Origin: Bacteroides ndongoniae
GTDB taxonomy: Bacteria; Bacteroidota; Bacteroidia; Bacteroidales; Bacteroidaceae
Length of the DNA stretch: 64,000 bases
Direction of reading: 5' to 3'
Assembly (NCBI RefSeq): GCF_900108345.1
Contig: NZ_FNVV01000014.1
Location: forward strand, 558,001-622,000
The notes under the pieces are model-generated. The model saw nothing but the letters and a program-made list of their open reading frames with translations. It did no database searches and had not been told where the DNA came from. This document shows, one piece after another, positions 1 through 8,578 of the stretch. Both the position numbers and the translations under genes were made by a program. Position 1 is the first letter of the stretch. Every line of letters begins with the position of its first letter.

Positions 1-246
1 GACATCATCTCCCAATATAATTCTTGGTGAAAACGTCACTCCATTATATTCTTTAATACCTTGAATTCTAGCATTAAATCCAATATAAACCCGTTCACCA
101 CATTCCACATATTCTGGAGTAATAGAGTTTGTACAACTAATTACACAAGACAAAGATATAGATCTATAACGATATTTACGCCATGGATAATACAAATAAC
201 GAATAATAGTCCCCTTTTTATTAATAATTTTTAATAATAAATTCAT
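1..246 (-). CDS. Hexapeptide-repeat acyltransferase, N-terminal part (cut by window edge)
   Basis: An open frame starts with ATG at 246 and runs 82 codons without a stop to the window edge, so the C-terminal part is missing. After a basic, hydrophobic start (MNLLLKIINKKG) the residues follow the loose hexapeptide rhythm of left-handed beta-helix acyltransferases, with stretches such as VYIGFNARIQG and IILGDDV. Proteins of this class O- or N-acetylate sugars in polysaccharide loci. It is the last visible gene of the legionaminic acid operon, 66 bases after the glycosyltransferase gene. The family is inferred from the repeat rhythm only, and the acceptor sugar is unknown. Confidence 0.6.
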   Translation of the reverse strand, partial: MNLLLKIINKKGTIIRYLYYPWRKYRYRSISLSCVISCTNSITPEYVECGERVYIGFNARIQGIKEYNGVTFSPRIILGDDV

Positions 247-312
247 CCTAATAATGTTATTTCATGTAATTTTCTACAAAACATTTCTATACTGAGCCAC
301 TTTTTGTTGAGT

Positions 313-1368
313 TTACAAAACATTAATTCGTTTCCATAATGCAGGAATCTGTATATTACTGCGATAAGAAAGAAATCTACATATACTATTACATTCTATT
401 CCTAAAAAGGAAGCATACATTAAAAGGCTTGAATTCACAGAATATAATCGTATATTTTTAGCATTAAAAAATTCTATTTCTAAAACGACATTATCTGGAA
501 TAATCTCTACTTCAATTCCATTACGATTAAACATTTTTAAAGTTTGCTGTTTAGCATATAACTCTTCAATAGGATGAAATTTAATCATAATTTTTTTTCT
601 ACCTTGTTCCAACAATCGTTTTGCACATCCCTGCTCTATCGCATTAACGTATTGATCAATTTTTTCATATTTCTCACTCTTATTTGCTGACGAAAATTGT
701 CCCAACCAAATATCTACATCCTCCAACTTCTCATAATAGCATTTCCATTCAAAACCATTACAAACATCTTTTAAACTTATTCGCCGCAAATTTCTTACAC
801 CATAAAATGAATCCTCAGAAAAGCCATAAAATTTTGTGCCACAAGAATTAAAAAACGAATTATATAAAAGTGGTAATCTAAAAATTTCTAATTTATAACC
901 ACGTAATAACAAAGAAATATCCCATATTTGTTGCTTTACCCCCCCCATACCACGATAGCGGTAACGTGGCTGAAATCCAGTATAATAAGTTACATCATGC
1001 CAATCTATTTGTTCTTTATATACAGATAATCCTTCTTCTATAAAATGGAATTCTTTGCACAAGGGATGAGTAATAACAGTAGAATGTATATGTAGCAACG
1101 CTGGTATATAAGCAATAAATTCTTCTTTATCTACCATTTTTGAAATCTTTTTATCAATATATTTCACCACACATATACAATCTATAGGATGAAAAAATAT
1201 TTGTCGGAAAGGACGTGGTAACTGCGGATGTGTAGGAATTGGGTAATTTATCTCATATTTTGATGTACTAATAATTATTACATCATTTATACTAAGATTT
1301 TCTCTTAAAATTACTCCCAATGATGCCAAATATGTAATATTACTGTGGACTAAAAAAAGATGCTTCAT
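313..1368 (-). CDS. Sialyltransferase/polysialyltransferase-like glycosyltransferase
   Basis: A 351-residue protein with no signal peptide. It carries the two short motifs typical of bacterial sialyltransferases: an acidic-acidic-Gly motif (E111-E112-G113, in FIEEGLSVY) and an HP motif (H265-P266, in IKFHPIEE). A Ser-Ser pair follows at 313-314 (VNSSLLMYA), and PDNVVLE at 291-297 resembles the P-x-N-x-x-L-E element of that fold. These enzymes move a nonulosonic acid from CMP to an acceptor glycan in the cytoplasm. With a CMP-legionaminic acid pathway directly upstream, the natural inference is a legionaminyltransferase. The acceptor and linkage cannot be read from sequence. The gene is very AT-rich, like its operon neighbours. 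Confidence 0.65.
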   Translation of the reverse strand: MKHLFLVHSNITYLASLGVILRENLSINDVIIISTSKYEINYPIPTHPQLPRPFRQIFFHPIDCICVVKYIDKKISKMVDKEEFIAYIPALLHIHSTVITHPLCKEFHFIEEGLSVYKEQIDWHDVTYYTGFQPRYRYRGMGGVKQQIWDISLLLRGYKLEIFRLPLLYNSFFNSCGTKFYGFSEDSFYGVRNLRRISLKDVCNGFEWKCYYEKLEDVDIWLGQFSSANKSEKYEKIDQYVNAIEQGCAKRLLEQGRKKIMIKFHPIEELYAKQQTLKMFNRNGIEVEIIPDNVVLEIEFFNAKNIRLYSVNSSLLMYASFLGIECNSICRFLSYRSNIQIPALWKRINVL

Positions 1369-1402
1369 AATTAATTATTATGTATCACGATGAAGTAAAT
1401 TA

Positions 1403-2836
1403 TTACGATATTTTTTTTTGAATTAGAGTTAGAAATACAACTTTCAAATCAGTTAATTTAAAGCCTAATAATTTGAAACAGCATATTACATACAGTAAAA
1501 CAAACAATAATTTTATAAAAAATGTCACAACGGAAATCTTTGGAAATATATAAAATATAGTATAAACTAACAGTGGAATAACCACTACACACAAAGACTC
1601 CCTGTATATAGATTTCCCTTCGAAATGCATAGCTTTATATAATAAAGTATTCATCACTGTAAAAGATACAGCGGAAGATATTGCTGCAGCATAAATACCA
1701 CCAACAGGAATAAGCGCTAGATTAAATGTAATGGATAAGATTCCTCCAGTTAAAGTAATGAAACCAATAATTTTAGTCCTTTTCTCAGCACTTAAAATGC
1801 CACTATAGATTACATTTTGTCCACTCATTACTACTCCAACAATAAGTAGTGGGACCAATTTATATCCTTCATGAAAATTAGGACCCGTCATAAAATAGAA
1901 TGCTTCTTGAGAAAATAAACAGATACACATCCCTACAACATAGATAGCTATAAAGAAAATCGACTGTAGTTTTTTTATAAATGAAAAATAATCTGTAGCC
2001 CCGTAACGTTTGAATATTTCGGGTTCTATAGCTTTATATCCACTTTGGATAACAATATTAAGTGCTAAAGCCATTGTAAACGCTACATTATAAATTCCTA
2101 TCTCAGCCATAGGTACATTGCGTTCCAATATAATCCGATCTGAAACACTCAGAATGAGATAAGCTAAAGCACCTGGAAGCAAAGGTAGAGAAAACCTCAA
2201 TCCCTCCTTAATTTTTGCTAAGTCGAAACTAAAGGTCGCATATTTCTTAATAATATAAAGATATATGCAAAAATAGGGTATATATGTGCATAACATCGAA
2301 TAATAATATCCAATTAATCCTATCTGCAAGTAAACGATAAAGAACAAATTGAACCCCACTTGGAGCAAAGTTTTACCGAGATTTAATTTTACAAAGGTCA
2401 AAGCATCTTGTCTAACTCTATATATAACAAGCGGTAAAATGGAAAAGGAGTCTAAGAAATTTAAAATAACAGCCAGTCTAAAATAAGGATCCCAAGGAAC
2501 TTGTACATGATACTTCTCTATTAGCTGCGGCAAAAAAGTGAAAGCTAATCCTAATATCAATAAATTCATTAATAAAATGACAGATACAACACTCCCTATG
2601 AGCTTACGCCTGTCATTCTCACTATTCCATATAAAATAATATCTAAGTACAAAAGAGTTGAGAGCCAACGTTCCTAATGCGACAAGGAACAGCATAACAG
2701 TATTGGTATAAGATAAAATACCATAATCTGTTGGGGACAAAAAATGCGTATATATAGGAAGAAGAAAAAACGATATAATACGTGGACATACTTCACCTAT
2801 AGAATAATACACTGTATTTTTTAATAGTTTATTCAT
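1403..2836 (-). CDS. wzx: Wzx-type polysaccharide flippase
   Basis: A 477-residue integral membrane protein with about 12-14 hydrophobic segments spread over its whole length, beginning MNKLLKNTVYYSIGEVCPRI. This is the normal size and start of Wzx/RfbX-type flippases of the MOP superfamily, which turn undecaprenyl-linked repeat units across the inner membrane. Early residues LLPIYTHFLSPTDYGILSY fit the conserved N-terminal helix of the family. It lies between the CMP-sugar synthesis genes and the glycosyltransferase. No Wzy polymerase is visible; it may lie beyond the left edge. Confidence 0.85.
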   Translation of the reverse strand: MNKLLKNTVYYSIGEVCPRIISFFLLPIYTHFLSPTDYGILSYTNTVMLFLVALGTLALNSFVLRYYFIWNSENDRRKLIGSVVSVILLMNLLILGLAFTFLPQLIEKYHVQVPWDPYFRLAVILNFLDSFSILPLVIYRVRQDALTFVKLNLGKTLLQVGFNLFFIVYLQIGLIGYYYSMLCTYIPYFCIYLYIIKKYATFSFDLAKIKEGLRFSLPLLPGALAYLILSVSDRIILERNVPMAEIGIYNVAFTMALALNIVIQSGYKAIEPEIFKRYGATDYFSFIKKLQSIFFIAIYVVGMCICLFSQEAFYFMTGPNFHEGYKLVPLLIVGVVMSGQNVIYSGILSAEKRTKIIGFITLTGGILSITFNLALIPVGGIYAAAISSAVSFTVMNTLLYKAMHFEGKSIYRESLCVVVIPLLVYTIFYIFPKISVVTFFIKLLFVLLYVICCFKLLGFKLTDLKVVFLTLIQKKIS

Positions 2837-2903
2837 TAAATAGAAACGTTTTCAAAGCGTTTTGGCTCTTATTTATTTACCACTAAAAATCTATTAGAAA
2901 CAC

Positions 2904-3947
2904 TTAGTCTTTAATATGTTTTACAATTTCCCTTGCTCTTTCTAACTCATCATACTGACCTATATCAATCCAATATCCAGAAACCGGATAACGAATTACA
3001 TTAAATCCTTTTGATACTAGTGAGTCCATAAAATCAGTCGCATTAAAGAAAACATTATCTGGAATTAAGTTTAATCTTTCTTTTTTAATTAAATAGATCC
3101 CTGCATTAGCATAATAACTAATCGTCGGTTTTTCCGTTACTCCTTTAATATTTCGACCATCCAATTGAAAAATCCCATAAGGAACCTTTACTACATATGG
3201 GACAGCTGCCACACTCATATCAGCATCATGCTTTTTAAAATGAAGATAAAAATCTTCATAATCAATATTGGTAAATAAATCGGAATTCATCACCAATATA
3301 GTATCATTATAAAACGTATCAACAAATTTTATACTGCCAATAGTTCCAAGATATTTAGGTTCATGGATAGTATTTATTTTTATACCATCGCGTTCAATTT
3401 GAAAATGTTCATCTAACTGCTCAGCCAAGTAATTAACTGTAACAGAAATGTGTTTTATTCCATAAGATAATAAATTATCAATATTATAATCAATTATACA
3501 TTTATCACCTACTTTTATCAAAGGCTTAGGAGTTTTCTCTGTAAGAGGTCGTAATCGTTCACCTTTTCCACCTGCCATTAATACCGCATCAATAGGTAAC
3601 TTAGTCCTATACTTCTCTAGATTTATAATTTCAACTATAAAATTATTTTCATCTAAAATGGGGACAAGTTTCATCTTTAAATCACGTTGCCTGTGTATGT
3701 TTACAACGTCATCATCAATTCCCTTACGCAAAAAGTTGAAATCTTTATGCATAGCTTCATATATTTGATTCTCAACGTTAATGCCACGAATCAAAGCTCT
3801 ACGCACATCTCCATCGGTCAAAGTTCCAACCATTTTTTGATTAGAATCTACTACAAACAAGACTAAAGGTTCTTCCCGTATATTATTTATAACTTTTAAC
3901 GCGTCTATCAAAGTCTTGTCTTGCGATATTATATGCATAGCATTCAT
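2904..3947 (-). CDS. legX: LegX/PtmE-type sugar-1-phosphate nucleotidyltransferase with CBS pair
   Basis: 347 residues in two parts. Residues 1 to about 115 form a tandem CBS pair (TLTDGDVRRALIRG near 42-55). Residues 119-347 form a nucleotidyltransferase with the signature VLMAGGKGERLRPLT at 122-136 followed by KTPKPLIKVG. The same architecture is found in Campylobacter PtmE and Legionella homologues, where the enzyme makes GDP-GlcNAc, the GDP-linked entry substrate of the legionaminic acid route. The CBS pair probably senses a nucleotide. The stop codon overlaps the start of the upstream legF gene in an ATGA arrangement, so the two are probably translationally coupled. GTP specificity is inferred from the pathway. 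Confidence 0.8.
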   Translation of the reverse strand: MNAMHIISQDKTLIDALKVINNIREEPLVLFVVDSNQKMVGTLTDGDVRRALIRGINVENQIYEAMHKDFNFLRKGIDDDVVNIHRQRDLKMKLVPILDENNFIVEIINLEKYRTKLPIDAVLMAGGKGERLRPLTEKTPKPLIKVGDKCIIDYNIDNLLSYGIKHISVTVNYLAEQLDEHFQIERDGIKINTIHEPKYLGTIGSIKFVDTFYNDTILVMNSDLFTNIDYEDFYLHFKKHDADMSVAAVPYVVKVPYGIFQLDGRNIKGVTEKPTISYYANAGIYLIKKERLNLIPDNVFFNATDFMDSLVSKGFNVIRYPVSGYWIDIGQYDELERAREIVKHIKD

Positions 3948-4633
3948 AATTCAATATCTTTAATTATCAATTCTGCAATCTGCCAATCCAACATCGTATC
4001 AAGATCTATAGAATGTTTCTTATCCATTAGATACTTTCTTTTTCTAGTAAATTTAGATAAAGGCATTCTTTTTAAACTATTAGGATTAATAATATAAATT
4101 GCACCATTGTATTCATATACGGATGGACAATCTTGTCTACGTGTATAATGTCCATCGCCTTTAGAAATATGTAACATTCCATCCTGATCTTCTTCAAAAC
4201 ATACATAATAAGGATTAGAATCTGTTTCCTTTACACTGACGACCATATCTATATCATTAGAATAAAGTTCCAATGCTTCTTGTATGTGTTTACCTGTACG
4301 AAAAGGTGAAGTTGCTTGCAACAATATAATAGCATCAAAAATTTCTCCCTTTTGCTCATAATAATTGATAGCATGCAATAAAACATCGTAAGTACTTGCA
4401 GTATCAGTAGCTAAGTATTCAGGACGCTTAAACGGAACTTGCAGACCATAATTTTCTACCACTTCTATGATATAGTCATCATCTGTTGATACGCAAATAT
4501 GCGCATCATCAGCGATGCAGCGTGCCGCATCAATTGTGTAATATATTAAAGGTTTTCCGTTTAATGGTTTAACATTTTTCCCAGGAATTCCTTTGCTTCC
4601 ACCTCGCGCTGGAATAATAATCAAAATATTCAT
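3944..4633 (-). CDS. legF: CMP-N,N'-diacetyllegionaminic acid synthase (NeuA family)
   Basis: 229 residues, the usual length for NeuA/LegF cytidylyltransferases. The CTP-binding loop IPARGGSKGIPGKN occupies residues 7-20, LLQATSPFRT lies near 105, and a C-terminal D-x-D-x-x-x-D-W pattern (DLDTMLDW) supplies metal-binding acids. It activates the nonulosonic acid with CTP to give the CMP-sugar used by the transferase at 313-1368. It overlaps the nucleotidyltransferase gene by four bases and follows the epimerase gene with one base between. The family is certain; the choice of legionaminic over neuraminic acid rests on the neighbours. Confidence 0.88.
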   Translation of the reverse strand: MNILIIIPARGGSKGIPGKNVKPLNGKPLIYYTIDAARCIADDAHICVSTDDDYIIEVVENYGLQVPFKRPEYLATDTASTYDVLLHAINYYEQKGEIFDAIILLQATSPFRTGKHIQEALELYSNDIDMVVSVKETDSNPYYVCFEEDQDGMLHISKGDGHYTRRQDCPSVYEYNGAIYIINPNSLKRMPLSKFTRKRKYLMDKKHSIDLDTMLDWQIAELIIKDIEL

Positions 4634-4634
4634 C

Positions 4635-5789
4635 TTATAGATTATAAAAAGACTTATTTATTAAATGCCTCAAAGGAACATTTTTGAGAACCTCTATAAT
4701 GTATTCAATTGTATTTTCCTTATCATAAGGATTCAAACAATCTTTTGCAATACTTCTTTGCTCATTAGATAAAACTTTATTTAAACCATCTATAATATTC
4801 TGTTTACTTGTCCCACAGTTGATAACACTCGGTGCAGCAATTCGCCCTTTTTGTCGATTTCCTATGTTAAGAGTAGGAATGCCAAAACTCGGAACCTCAA
4901 TAATTCCACTTGAAGAATTTCCTACAACGGCTGTTACATACTGTAAAGCAGAAAGATAACGTTTTAATCCTAATGATGGTATTGACATGCATCTGTCTGA
5001 ATGTTGACTTACATATTCATTAATCATTTGAATAATGATACGCCCATCAGTGTCACTATTTGGAAGAGTAAAAATAACCTTGTAGTCAGAAAAATCATCT
5101 AATGCATCAAGCAAATTCTGACATTGGACTGAAGCCGTATTATTTTCAAGAGTAACAGGATGATAAGTAACAAGCAGAGATTTATCACCTAACACAAAAT
5201 GAATACTCTCTTCTAGTAACTTTTGGGATAAAAGTGCAACTTTCTTTATGTTTTCTACACCAATAGCCCCTACATAATATACTCTATCAGGTTGTTCTCC
5301 CATTTGGATAACTCTTTGTCGATAGACTTCTGTACTAGTAAAATGCAAATGACTCATTTTTGTAATTGCATGACGAATACAATCATCATACGCACCCTCT
5401 GTTATCTCACCACCATGTAAATGTGCGACAGGTATCTTAAAAAATAAAGCAGCCGTAACAGCAGCCAATATTTCAAACCGGTCTCCCAAAACAACAATTA
5501 AATCTGGTTGTAAGTCTTCGTACGCATCTGCAAACCCAATAGCAGCAAGTCCCACAGATTTAGTCGTAGCATTGGGGGTATCACTAGATAAAAGCATCTG
5601 TACTTTCTTATCTATATGAAAGCCATCATGTTCTATCTCCTTATAAGTTAATCCAAATTCTGGAGATAAATGCATATTTGTTGCTATTATCTGCAATTGT
5701 AAAGTTGGTTCATCATTAATAGCATGCATTAATCCGCTTAATAAACCATATTCAGCCCGACTGCCCGTTACAATACAAATTTTTCTCAT
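4635..5789 (-). CDS. legG: Hydrolysing NDP-sugar 2-epimerase of legionaminic acid synthesis (NeuC/LegG)
   Basis: 384 residues of the hydrolysing UDP-GlcNAc 2-epimerase family. It begins KICIVTGSRAEYGLLSGLM, carries the NeuC-type substrate loop VAHLHGGEITEGAYDD and has VVGNSSSGIIEVPSFG near the C-terminal third. It removes the nucleotide and inverts C2 of the 2,4-diamino sugar, giving the free hexose that LegI condenses with phosphoenolpyruvate. It overlaps legI by four bases (5786-5789), consistent with tight co-translation. NeuC of sialic acid synthesis has the same fold, but a complete LegB/LegC/LegH set alongside points to legionaminic acid. Confidence 0.87.
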   Translation of the reverse strand: MRKICIVTGSRAEYGLLSGLMHAINDEPTLQLQIIATNMHLSPEFGLTYKEIEHDGFHIDKKVQMLLSSDTPNATTKSVGLAAIGFADAYEDLQPDLIVVLGDRFEILAAVTAALFFKIPVAHLHGGEITEGAYDDCIRHAITKMSHLHFTSTEVYRQRVIQMGEQPDRVYYVGAIGVENIKKVALLSQKLLEESIHFVLGDKSLLVTYHPVTLENNTASVQCQNLLDALDDFSDYKVIFTLPNSDTDGRIIIQMINEYVSQHSDRCMSIPSLGLKRYLSALQYVTAVVGNSSSGIIEVPSFGIPTLNIGNRQKGRIAAPSVINCGTSKQNIIDGLNKVLSNEQRSIAKDCLNPYDKENTIEYIIEVLKNVPLRHLINKSFYNL

Positions 5790-6796
5790 AATTCAATCAA
5801 TTCATCTTCTTCGTAATCACGCATGGCACGAATTCCTATTACCTCTTCCCATCGCATCGGAGAAATCCCATTTCCAGGACGTTTTACAGTCACATTTTTT
5901 TCAGTAAACAAATCTCCAGTTTGAATATGGCAAGCAGCAACAATACTCTTTCTTGCAACATCAATATTCTTACGTTCAGATTCAGATATTTTTTTATGTC
6001 CATCACCCAATGCTTGTTCTATATTACGAATGGATTTGACCATTACACGCAATTCTTGAGGTTCAAGTGATGCTTTATGATCAGGCCCTTCCATCGTTTT
6101 ATCAAGTGTAAAATGCTTTTCTATTATTGTTGCACCGAGAGCTACTGCCGCAATAGGAACTTCTATTCCTTCGGTATGATCAGAATATCCGATCTTAACT
6201 CCAAATTTTTCACGAATTTCAAGCATTGCTCTCAAATTAACATCTCGCATAGGGGTTGGATATTCCGTATTACAATGCAATACAGTTATTTGCTCTTTCT
6301 TAAGTCCATTATTTAGCAATACATGAATTGCAGCGTCTATATCTGCAAGTTCACTCATACCAGTAGACATTATAACAGGCTCTCCGTATTGTGCAATTTT
6401 CTTTATATATGGATAATTAGTAATTTCTCCTGAAGGAATTTTCCATAGCCCTAATTTTAAAGAATGAAGATAATCAATGCTATCCAAGTCAAATGCTGTA
6501 GAAAAAAAACAGATACCTTTACTATGACAATAATTAACTAGAATTTTATGTTGTTCATCATTTAATTCTAATTTTTTTAACATAGAAAATTGGCTGTCTT
6601 CATTTCCTCCAATATTGCGTTTCTGATAATCTGCCTGTTTTGCAGTCCTAGATACTAGTTTTTCCGTTTTGAATGTTTGGAATTTAATAATATCTACCCC
6701 AGCTATTACAGCTTCATCAACTAATTGTTTTGCCAAATCAAGAGAACCGTTATGATTAACTCCAGCTTCTGCTATAATTAATACTTTTGTATTCAT
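5786..6796 (-). CDS. legI: N,N'-diacetyllegionaminic acid synthase (NeuB family)
   Basis: 336 residues. The N-terminal TIM barrel starts IIAEAGVNHNGSLDLAKQL and includes DIIKFQTFKTEKLVS; IMSTGMSEL and IGYSDHTEG are typical NeuB active-site loops. The last 60 residues form the SAF/antifreeze-like domain (GDLFTEKNVTVKRPGNGISP). The enzyme condenses phosphoenolpyruvate with the free diacetamido hexose to make the nine-carbon acid. It overlaps legG on one side and legH on the other by four bases each. NeuB, LegI and PseI differ little by eye, so the exact product is inferred from the operon. Confidence 0.88.
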   Translation of the reverse strand: MNTKVLIIAEAGVNHNGSLDLAKQLVDEAVIAGVDIIKFQTFKTEKLVSRTAKQADYQKRNIGGNEDSQFSMLKKLELNDEQHKILVNYCHSKGICFFSTAFDLDSIDYLHSLKLGLWKIPSGEITNYPYIKKIAQYGEPVIMSTGMSELADIDAAIHVLLNNGLKKEQITVLHCNTEYPTPMRDVNLRAMLEIREKFGVKIGYSDHTEGIEVPIAAVALGATIIEKHFTLDKTMEGPDHKASLEPQELRVMVKSIRNIEQALGDGHKKISESERKNIDVARKSIVAACHIQTGDLFTEKNVTVKRPGNGISPMRWEEVIGIRAMRDYEEDELIEL

Positions 6797-7425
6797 TTCT
6801 TAATTTTCAAAATTGCAGGATTACCAGAATAAATACCAGGCCGAATAATATTTTTACGCACCAGACTTCCTGCCCCCACTACGGTATCATTACAAATGCA
6901 AACACCATTGGCTAGCACTGATTGACTACCAATAAAACAATCGTTGCCAATTTTACAATCACCGTTAACCATAGTACCTGTAGAAATATGACATTGGTCT
7001 CCTATACAAGCTCCATGCTCTATGTTACAAAAAGTATTAATAATAACATTTTCGCCAATTCTTGCTCCTGCATTCACAAAAGCATGGTGCATAACTACAG
7101 TCCCCTTACCCAAAAAGGCATGGCGTGAAACATATGCTGTACTTGCTATCAAAGTCGCCAAAGTTCCTCCCGCTTCGCAAACCCGGTTGAAAAGTTTCAT
7201 ACGTAATGCCGGGTCTTTGATAAATCCTACAGTTATAAGGAACTCACAAGTGTCAATATAATTAACAATCTGATCATCAGTTCCTATAATAGGATATCCG
7301 AGAACATCCTTACCGACTTCTTCCGGAATGTCCAATATGCCTTGAACTGCACGGCCTGTACTTTCAGCAACTTCTATGACTGATTGACAATGACCGCCAC
7401 CACCAATAAGTATTAAAGGTTTCAT
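6793..7425 (-). CDS. legH: NeuD/PglD-like sugar N-acetyltransferase of legionaminic acid synthesis
   Basis: 210 residues. The start LILIGGGGHCQSVIEVAE is the nucleotide-sugar-binding Rossmann part of the PglD/NeuD family. From about residue 95 a left-handed beta-helix of hexapeptide repeats follows, with the His of NIEHGACIGD as the expected catalytic base. In the legionaminic pathway this enzyme acetylates the 4-amino group made by LegC. It overlaps legI and legC by four bases on each side. A sialic acid O-acetyltransferase role (NeuD) is possible for the family, but an N-acetyltransferase is needed here and no other candidate is visible. Confidence 0.8.
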   Translation of the reverse strand: MKPLILIGGGGHCQSVIEVAESTGRAVQGILDIPEEVGKDVLGYPIIGTDDQIVNYIDTCEFLITVGFIKDPALRMKLFNRVCEAGGTLATLIASTAYVSRHAFLGKGTVVMHHAFVNAGARIGENVIINTFCNIEHGACIGDQCHISTGTMVNGDCKIGNDCFIGSQSVLANGVCICNDTVVGAGSLVRKNIIRPGIYSGNPAILKIKK

Positions 7426-8570
7426 GCTTTTAATCGTACGCTACTTGGTATATTTACAATTCTATCAGCCAACCACTCTGTATTCTTTAAACCGTCCGTT
7501 TCGCAATGTTTAAACATCTCTAAACGATTCATCAGTTCCCAAACCGGACGAGTCATTATCCCGTGATTATTAGTATATTCCAAAAATTCCTGTTGAGCAG
7601 CCTTGTCTTTCAGCATTACAACATTTAACCAATAATTAGAACGGCAGTTTTCTGGTTCTGTGAAGAAAGTTATATCAGAGATGTTTTTGAAAAAATCAGC
7701 ATAAATCTGAGCCGTTTCACGTTTATTTTCAACATAACGGTCCAAATTCTCTAACTGAGCACAACCTAAAGCAGCATTAATATTCGGCATACGATAGTTA
7801 TAACCGATATGGTCATGAACAAAAGCCCACCTATGGGGAACTTTAGCCTGTGTAGTAAGATGTTTTGCCAGTTTTCCTAACTCCTCATCCTGAAACAGCA
7901 ACATGCCGCCACCACCTGTTGTAATAGTCTTGTTCCCGTTAAAGCTTATTGCGCCAACTTTTCCAAAAGTTCCGGTATGCTGCCCTTTGTATAGGCTACC
8001 AATACTTTCAGCTGCATCTTCTACCAGTTCAATATGCCATTCATTACAAATTGTTACCAACTCATCTATTTTTACCGGGTGTCCAAATGTATGCATAGGA
8101 ACACAAGCTTTTACCCGACGTCCTGTCTTTTTATTGTAACATACTCCATTTCTCAGTTCTGCATTCTGTTCCAACCATGTTTGTACAGCTTTAGGAGAAA
8201 GACCTAAAGTTTCCATGTCTACATCAATAAACACAGGATGTGCTCCAATATAACTAATAGCATTGCAAGTAGCAATAAAGGTTAAAGCCTGAGTCAAAAC
8301 CTCATCATCGCGTTCAACTCCAACCAGCATCATTGCCATGTGGAGAGCGTTAGTGCCACTCACACATACAACCGCTTTCTTAGATCCGGTATAAGACGCG
8401 ATTTTTTCTTCGAAGCGATCTACAAACTTACCAACACTTGATACAAATGTAGTGTCAATACACTCCTCTAAATATTTTTTCTCATTACCTATGAAAAGTG
8501 GGGCGTGTAAAGGTACAGTTTCCTCACTTTCGAATAATTGATGAATAAAATCGGTTACTTGACTATACAT
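7422..8570 (-). CDS. legC: PLP-dependent sugar aminotransferase (DegT/DnrJ/EryC1 family)
   Basis: 382 residues. Family motifs are VVCVSGTNALHMAM, VEDAAESIGSLYKG and ISFNGNKTITTGGGG; the Lys of NGNKT is the expected pyridoxal-phosphate anchor. It transfers an amino group to C4 of the 4-keto sugar made by LegB. The N-terminal extension (VTDFIHQLFESEETVPLHAP) is typical of the LegC branch. It overlaps legH by four bases and lies eight bases after legB. Together they form the second step of the CMP-legionaminic acid route. Confidence 0.86.
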   Translation of the reverse strand: MYSQVTDFIHQLFESEETVPLHAPLFIGNEKKYLEECIDTTFVSSVGKFVDRFEEKIASYTGSKKAVVCVSGTNALHMAMMLVGVERDDEVLTQALTFIATCNAISYIGAHPVFIDVDMETLGLSPKAVQTWLEQNAELRNGVCYNKKTGRRVKACVPMHTFGHPVKIDELVTICNEWHIELVEDAAESIGSLYKGQHTGTFGKVGAISFNGNKTITTGGGGMLLFQDEELGKLAKHLTTQAKVPHRWAFVHDHIGYNYRMPNINAALGCAQLENLDRYVENKRETAQIYADFFKNISDITFFTEPENCRSNYWLNVVMLKDKAAQQEFLEYTNNHGIMTRPVWELMNRLEMFKHCETDGLKNTEWLADRIVNIPSSVRLKA

Positions 8571-8578
8571 GATTTTAA

